Positions 59,200 through 64,000 of a stretch of 64,000 nt of DNA are shown here, one piece after another (the stretch's first letter is position 1; every line of letters starts with the position of its first letter). The notes under the pieces were generated by a model. It worked only from the letters and a program-made list of their open reading frames with translations, searched no databases and was not told the origin of the DNA. Position numbers and translations under genes: made by a program. Source of the DNA: Physcomitrium patens (taxonomy: Eukaryota; Streptophyta; Bryopsida; Funariales; Funariaceae); NCBI RefSeq assembly GCF_000002425.4, contig NC_037269.1, forward strand, positions 11,132,469-11,196,468, read 5' to 3'.

Positions 59200-60235
59200 T
59201 GATGAATATTTAAGCACATTAAAGCTACAAGAAGATTGGACAGATTAAAAATTTTAAAAAATTTGTAAGAAAGCCTATGGATATTTTTTACATGATGGAT
59301 ATTTATGGAAGCATCCAAAGAGGAGAGAAGAAGTACCAAAAAGGATGATATGTGGTTCAAAAGTTCAACAAAAGATTATTAAAAAATTTCATGAAAGTTT
59401 ATAGGTAGGGCATTGAGGTATTTGGATAATATTTACTAAGTTTAGAATAAAATATTGGTGGAAGAGTATGCACAAAGACATAGCAAATTTTATAGGATCT
59501 TATGAGACTTACCAAGTATATTCAAATATTTGGCATCAAGATGGATTATATCCAACATATCCTTTAGTTTTACATTATAAGTAGATAGTGGATTTAGTGG
59601 CAATGCCTATAGAACTTGAAAAAATAAAGTATTTGATACTTGCATAAGAAGATTTATCAAATATAATTGAAGGAAAAGCATTAAGAACAAAGAATACTGA
59701 AGATGTATGCTGATTTCTATGATAAGATATTATTTGTCACTATGGTTGTATTGAAAAAATTACAACAGATAGGGATGAATGGGATGCAAAGAAAGTACAA
59801 GAATTCTTTAATAGAATAGAAATTAAACTTTCTTTAACAATAGCATATAATCTAAAAAGTAATAGTAAGTATGAATATGGGCATTCATCTATTGTTAAGA
59901 CATTAGTAAAGGCATGCAATGACAAAGTATATGAATGGCATAGACTACTACCATTTGTACTATAGATAGATTATACAACTCATATTTCAGTAAAAGATTA
60001 TATGCTTTTTGAATTAATATATGGACAAAAATCAATAATGCCAATAAAAGATGTAGTACCTATATGGAGTTATTTGTCTTGGAAGAATGATCTCAACAGA
60101 GAAGAATTTTTAGCATTATGGATTCAACAATTAGAAAGAAGAGCTAATGATATTAAAAGGGCAATAAAAAGACTGAAAGAAGTAAGGAAAAAGAATAAAG
60201 AAATATTTTATAAAAAAATAATAATTATGACCTAA
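59200..60235 (+). pseudogene. A4 integrase
   Basis: Finger: HESL.VGH.GIW and KYWWKSMHKDIANFIGS. Core: IVDLVAMPIELEKIKYLILA has the first Asp, ITTDRDEWDAKKVQEFF the second; the Glu region is decayed. The C-terminal block 60002-60235 reads MLFELIYGQKSIMPIKDVVP and LERRANDIKRAIKRLKEVRK. No chromodomain follows. It would insert family-A cDNA. Confidence 0.7.
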
Positions 60236-60257
60236 AGCAATTAAAAATGATGATTGA

Positions 60258-61746
60258 GTGTAGATAAAATTTACCTCAACAAGTCAAGAATTGATACTCG
60301 AAGAGGACCAATTATCAACTTAGATTGAAATCAAATCTTGAGGTACAAAACTACATACTTATGTCAACTTTGAAGTTCTTTTGGAAATCAAAGAATAGGA
60401 ATCTGATAGCAGACTTGATAAGATTTCTATGAGCATTGGTTTTGTATGATTTGGATTTGTAATGACTTTATAAGAGCTTTATAAAGTCAAGATTGTTTTG
60501 GATGACTCAAGTTTTTGGAAAATAAAATAGGATTGACGTTTTAAACAATTTCAAGAGTTTTGCAATAGATCTTTGAGTGAAATTTTATAAATTAATGGTT
60601 ATAGTTGTGTTTAATATGTATATTAAATTTGAACTTGATCTAATGATTGTATTAAGGATTTTTGAGGTTTAAGTGGATCAAGGTCTCAGAAAGTAGAATT
60701 TTAGATCTAATGAGGATTTCTAAGATTTCTTAGAATCTACCAATTGGATTGGAGTGAAAATTATATGTATTGAATAGTAGACTTATTTTCTTGTATATAT
60801 TAAAATTTTGAAATCAATTGAACAGTGCAAAAAAGAGATGTTAGCACTAGAAGATCAGCATCAAGATTGGAGAAGAAGGTTGGCCAACATTTGAGCAGAT
60901 TTTAAGATTTTTCTTCTATTTGATAAATGTGATTACCTTCAAATTCATTTTACTTATTTGTAATTAAGAGATTGAAAGGTGTATAAAATTTCAAATAAGA
61001 GCAATGGTTTAATCAAAAGATATTAAGGTTCTAAAGTACTTTAGGATTTGGTTTAGAATTTAGAGTTTGTCTAGAATTTGGTTTAGGATTTAGGATTTAG
61101 GATTTGTCTAAGATTTGATTTAAGATTTAAGATTTAAGATTTAGTTATGGTTTGATTTAGAATTTAGGATTTGATTAGAATTTAATTTAAGATTTAGAGT
61201 TTGGTTAGGATTTGATTTAAGATTTAGAATTTAATTAGGATTTAGGATTTATCTAGGATTTGGTTAAAGATTTAGGATTTGATTAGGATTTGATTTAGGA
61301 TTTATCTAGGATTTGATTTAAGTTTTAGGATTTGATTAGGGTTGGATTTAGGATTTAGGTTTTGTCTAGAATTTGATTTAGAGTTTAAGATTTGTCTAAG
61401 CTTTGATTGAAGTCCATTAGACTTTCAATTAGGATTAAATTAGAACTTGATTGAGATTTATTTAAGATATATTGTGATTATTTTAATATTTTTTAGAGAT
61501 TCTTAAGAATTCTTTTAAAGTTTATTGTGGATTGTCTTTTAACTCTTTTAAGATTTTTTTTATTTTTTTTGTAATTTCTTTAAGATTTCTTTTGAATTTG
61601 ATTAAAGCTTATTTAGTATTATTAAGGTTTAATTAGAGTTTATTTAGTATTCTATTAGAATTAGAATTTTGTTATTGTAATTTCTATTCTACTTCTATAG
61701 TGAAGTACTTGGTTCACTCTCAAGCAACACTTCACGTAATATAACA
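60258..61746 (+). repeat. A4 3' LTR, 5'-truncated
   Basis: Starts in register with 44893 of the 5' LTR, so about 260 bp of LTR and the polypurine tract are deleted. It is uninterrupted across the sites where A5 and D entered the 5' LTR. It contains the telomere-like array at about 61025-61400 and ends CACGTAATATAACA. Confidence 0.8.
61025..61400. repeat. Telomere-like degenerate minisatellite in LTR
   Basis: GGATTTGGTTTAGAATTTA units; parallel to 54030-54365 in the other LTR of A4 but with visible unit gains and losses. Confidence 0.8.
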
Positions 61747-62357
61747 ATGAGTCTTCTTTGACAGTGTCTTTTCTTACCATGGATTACTTTGTATCATTGT
61801 TTCAAATCAAAATTTTCACTTTATGGGAAATTTTTAACAAGCCTTGTTTAAGCTATTAGATACATGACTTGCCATATCTACGGCTTTCTATTCTCAAATG
61901 GATGGACAAATAAAGCATATAAATTGGACCTTAGAGGATATGCTATAGACATTTGTAGTGATTCACCATAATGACTAGGATGAATATTTCATGTTCTTAG
62001 AATTTGCTTACAATAATAGTATTCAAGTAAGTACAAGTCATTCACCATTCTTCATTAATACCAGTGAGTATCTGATTATGCTTACAACTCTCTATCATCC
62101 CATTGACACCAATAACCTGATAATAGAAGAATTTATACAATGGCTTACAATTGCATTGTAAGAAGTACAACACCACTTTTTTACCACATCAAATCAACAC
62201 AAGCAGTATGTAGATAATCACTGGCAACATAAGACTTTTTGAAAGGGTGACTAGATATTATTCTTTCATGCCAACTTTCAACTTGTTACATCAATCCAAA
62301 TTCATAAGCTGGTACCTCAATAGATAAGATAGGTAATTGAGGCCGTTTTTGAAAAGT
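61747..62357 (+). pseudogene. Plus-strand family B copy, part 4: integrase core end
   Basis: Resumes after A4 with DSVFSYHGL-like sequence and continues through STAFYSQMDGQIKHINWTLE (DDE region, Glu lost), FLEFAYNNSIQVSTSHSPFF and LYHPIDTNNLIIEEFIQWL. It parallels 26110-25600 on the minus-strand copy. The chromodomain is deleted and LTR follows directly. Confidence 0.75.
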
Positions 62358-62790
62358 TTCCTGAAGTTTTTAGAATTAAGGCTAGGTTGGTGGTCTATAT
62401 GGGATCCACCATAGAAAAATTTAGAAGAACTAAAGGCGATTACCAAGGTAGAGCCTACATCTAGAATCTTTTAAAAGTAGTTATTTTGATAGAATCCACC
62501 ATTAGAGATATTCTAAAAAGTTCTACGATGGTTGAATAAAGTATAAATAGAATTGACTGAGGCTATTTGAAGAATTTGGTTAGGTATGGCTTTGATTCTT
62601 TTATCTCAATGAAGTTTATTTTGTATTTTTTATTTTATCCTATTCTATTTTTTTTACTCTATTTTGTCTTTTATTTTCTATTTTATTTAATACTATTCAG
62701 TTTTATTTTGGTCCATTTGTCCTACTTTGTGATGGAATTTATGTTGCTATAGACTGGAAGGATTTTAGATCTTTAAGAGAATTCATACAA
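62358..62790 (+). repeat. Plus-strand family B 3' LTR, truncated
   Basis: Matches the reverse complement of 24575-25060: GAAGTTTTTAGAATTAAGG, the 50-bp repeat zone, TATAAATAGAATTGACTGAGG, TTATTTTATCCTATTCTATT and TAGACTGGAAGGATTTTAG. About 70 bp of the LTR start are missing and the exact end is unclear. Confidence 0.65.
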
Positions 62791-64000
62791 AAAATACACA
62801 ACTTCATACATATCAAAGTAAGATATGAATTGAAGTCTGCAATTGAAATCATGTATGGGTATATTAAATATAATGTCATGCCTTTTGGACTAATAAATGT
62901 ATCAACTACTTTTTAACATCTTATTAATGATATTTTTTAATAGTTTTTAAATAAATTTATCTTTTTATTTAGATGAAATTTTATTCTATTTTAAAAATAT
63001 AAAAGCATATAAACTTTATATTTGTTGTGTGTTACAAAAACTTAAATTTACAAGTTTATATCCCAAGACAAAGAAAAAGGTATTTCACACAACTTAAATT
63101 GACTTCTTAAAATAAATCATTTCAAATAATGGCCTTAAAATGGATCCTAAAAAAATTCAAACTATTATGGATTAGAAGATTTTAAGAACAATAAAAAAAA
63201 TGTGTAATATTTTTTTGGAATTTATTAGTTATTATTGGATCTTTATCAAGAATTTTTTTTAAATTATACCTCCACTTACACATTTGATTTGTAAACACAA
63301 AATTAAATAAAATAAAGAAGTTAAAGTAAAATTTGAAGCTTTAAAGATAATTTTTATTTTTATATCAATCTTGTATTAAATCAACATTTTTTGTGTATTT
63401 TTTGTAAAACAAAATATATTAGATTTTTTTAGATGTAGTATTGTCACAAATGAAAAAAAATGACAAACTTCATCCAATAGCTTTTTATTTAAAAAACATT
63501 CAATAGAAAAGATCAATTATAAAATCCATAATAAGAACTTTTTACAATTGTGGATTCATTTCAACAATGGTGCCATTATTTGAAAGACACTTCTATTTCA
63601 ATCACTATGTATATAGATTATAAGAACTTATAGCATTTCATATTAGCAAATACTATAAATTGTTGCCAAATCTATTAGAGCATATTTTTATTAAGATTTG
63701 AATTTAAGATGACTTATTAATCAAAAAAAAAAATAAGATTTATCAAATGTCTTTTTTAGATATTCTTATCTTCTATTAAAAGAAAGAGATGCAACTTGTG
63801 ATCAATAACAAATAATTCTTTTGTAACTAAAGCAATTTTATCTTTGAGCTTTAAAATCAATATTGACTATTGATACAATTTTTTATAAGCAAATTCAATC
63901 AAATATATCCTCAAATCATCTTATTCATGATATTAAAAAAATAATAATAATAAAAAATAAAAATCCTTATAAAAATTATGATATTATTAAGTTTAGATTT
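62791..64000 (+). pseudogene. Old family D copy: RT and RNase H
   Basis: Highly decayed pol of the outer shell. [18 protein letters not shown] aligns with [10 protein letters not shown]... of D at 50455. The stretch at 63100-63260 parallels the QVDFL...NDGL and FANYYQIF segments, and 63470-63760 parallels the D RNase H ([26 protein letters not shown]). Packed with stops and continuing past the right edge. Confidence 0.7.

Larger units (their letters stand above)
44631..61746 (+). mobile_element. Family A element A4 with gag to integrase, twice interrupted
   Basis: A4 is the most complete family-A copy: 5' LTR in three pieces (44631-44978, 46956-47636, 54022-54706), PBS, gag, protease, RT, RNase H, integrase and a 5'-truncated 3' LTR (60258-61746). 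It sits in the integrase of the plus-strand B copy. Its 5' LTR hosts a solo LTR (A5) and a full family-D chromovirus. All frames are shredded, mostly by CAG/CAA to TAG/TAA and TGG to TAG/TGA changes. Confidence 0.8.

Noticed and set aside
62567..62752. Hydrophobic frame resembling a membrane peptide
   Set aside because: It is the translated T-rich part of a family B LTR; the phenylalanine/leucine runs are compositional.
1..64000. CRISPR array, tRNA, rRNA or bacterial-type operon
   Set aside because: No evenly spaced identical repeats with unique spacers, no cloverleaf with A/B boxes and no rRNA core was seen; the splice and LTR structure is eukaryotic.

Overview
The window looks like a piece of a land-plant nuclear genome. 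It is very AT-rich, has spliced genes (GT-AG introns plus one probable GC-AG intron), two plant-type B3 DNA-binding domains, and large nested LTR retrotransposons. The mix of Ty3/Gypsy lineages, including a Tcn1-like chromovirus, fits a moss or another seed-free plant. That placement is inference, because no organellar or lineage-diagnostic gene is present.

Layout. (1) 1-12556 is a minus-strand transposon nest. A family-D leader and LTR (11806-12556) are followed by a tRNA-Asp-primed Gypsy element (family C: LTR 11015-11805, gag 8270-10650, protease 1-471). Family C is split by a family-A element (472-6857) and another family-A LTR (6862-8191). (2) 12557-14250 is AT-rich with no gene. (3) 14250-21150 is a small GC-richer gene island with two convergent genes: a probable mitochondrial NAD-dependent short-chain dehydrogenase (+, 14693-16905) and a nuclear protein with two B3 domains (-, 17718-~20562). 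(4) 21150-24490 is AT-rich spacer with microsatellites. (5) 24490-64000 is one deep nest. The outer shell is an old plus-strand family-D copy (LTR and gag up to ~30810, RT and RNase H from ~62791). A minus-strand family-B chromovirus (24559-30001) sits in its LTR. A plus-strand family-B copy lies inside the shell and is itself split three times, in RT, RNase H and integrase, by family-A elements A2 (31651-37432), A3 (38111-43753) and A4 (44631-61746). The 5' LTR of A4 is split again by a solo family-A LTR, A5 (44979-46955), and by a nearly complete family-D chromovirus (47637-54021).

Families as named here. A: Gypsy-like, PBS beginning TGGTGAACCC, RT motif FLDD instead of the usual YxDD, LTRs of 1.3-2.0 kb with constant ends and exchangeable middles; one middle is a telomere-like minisatellite. 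A1 and A2 are non-autonomous and carry gag fused to a Tyr/Glu-rich domain with no pol. B: chromovirus with FIDD reverse transcriptase and 50-bp tandem repeats in its LTR. C: tRNA-Asp PBS, gag with two zinc knuckles. D: Tcn1-like chromovirus with 559-bp LTRs, iMet-type PBS and a C-terminal chromodomain.

All element genes are broken, mostly by transition-type stop codons, as expected of methylated, silenced DNA. The two host genes are intact at the splice and motif level, but the first exon of the B3 gene was not resolved. I saw no rRNA, tRNA or CRISPR.
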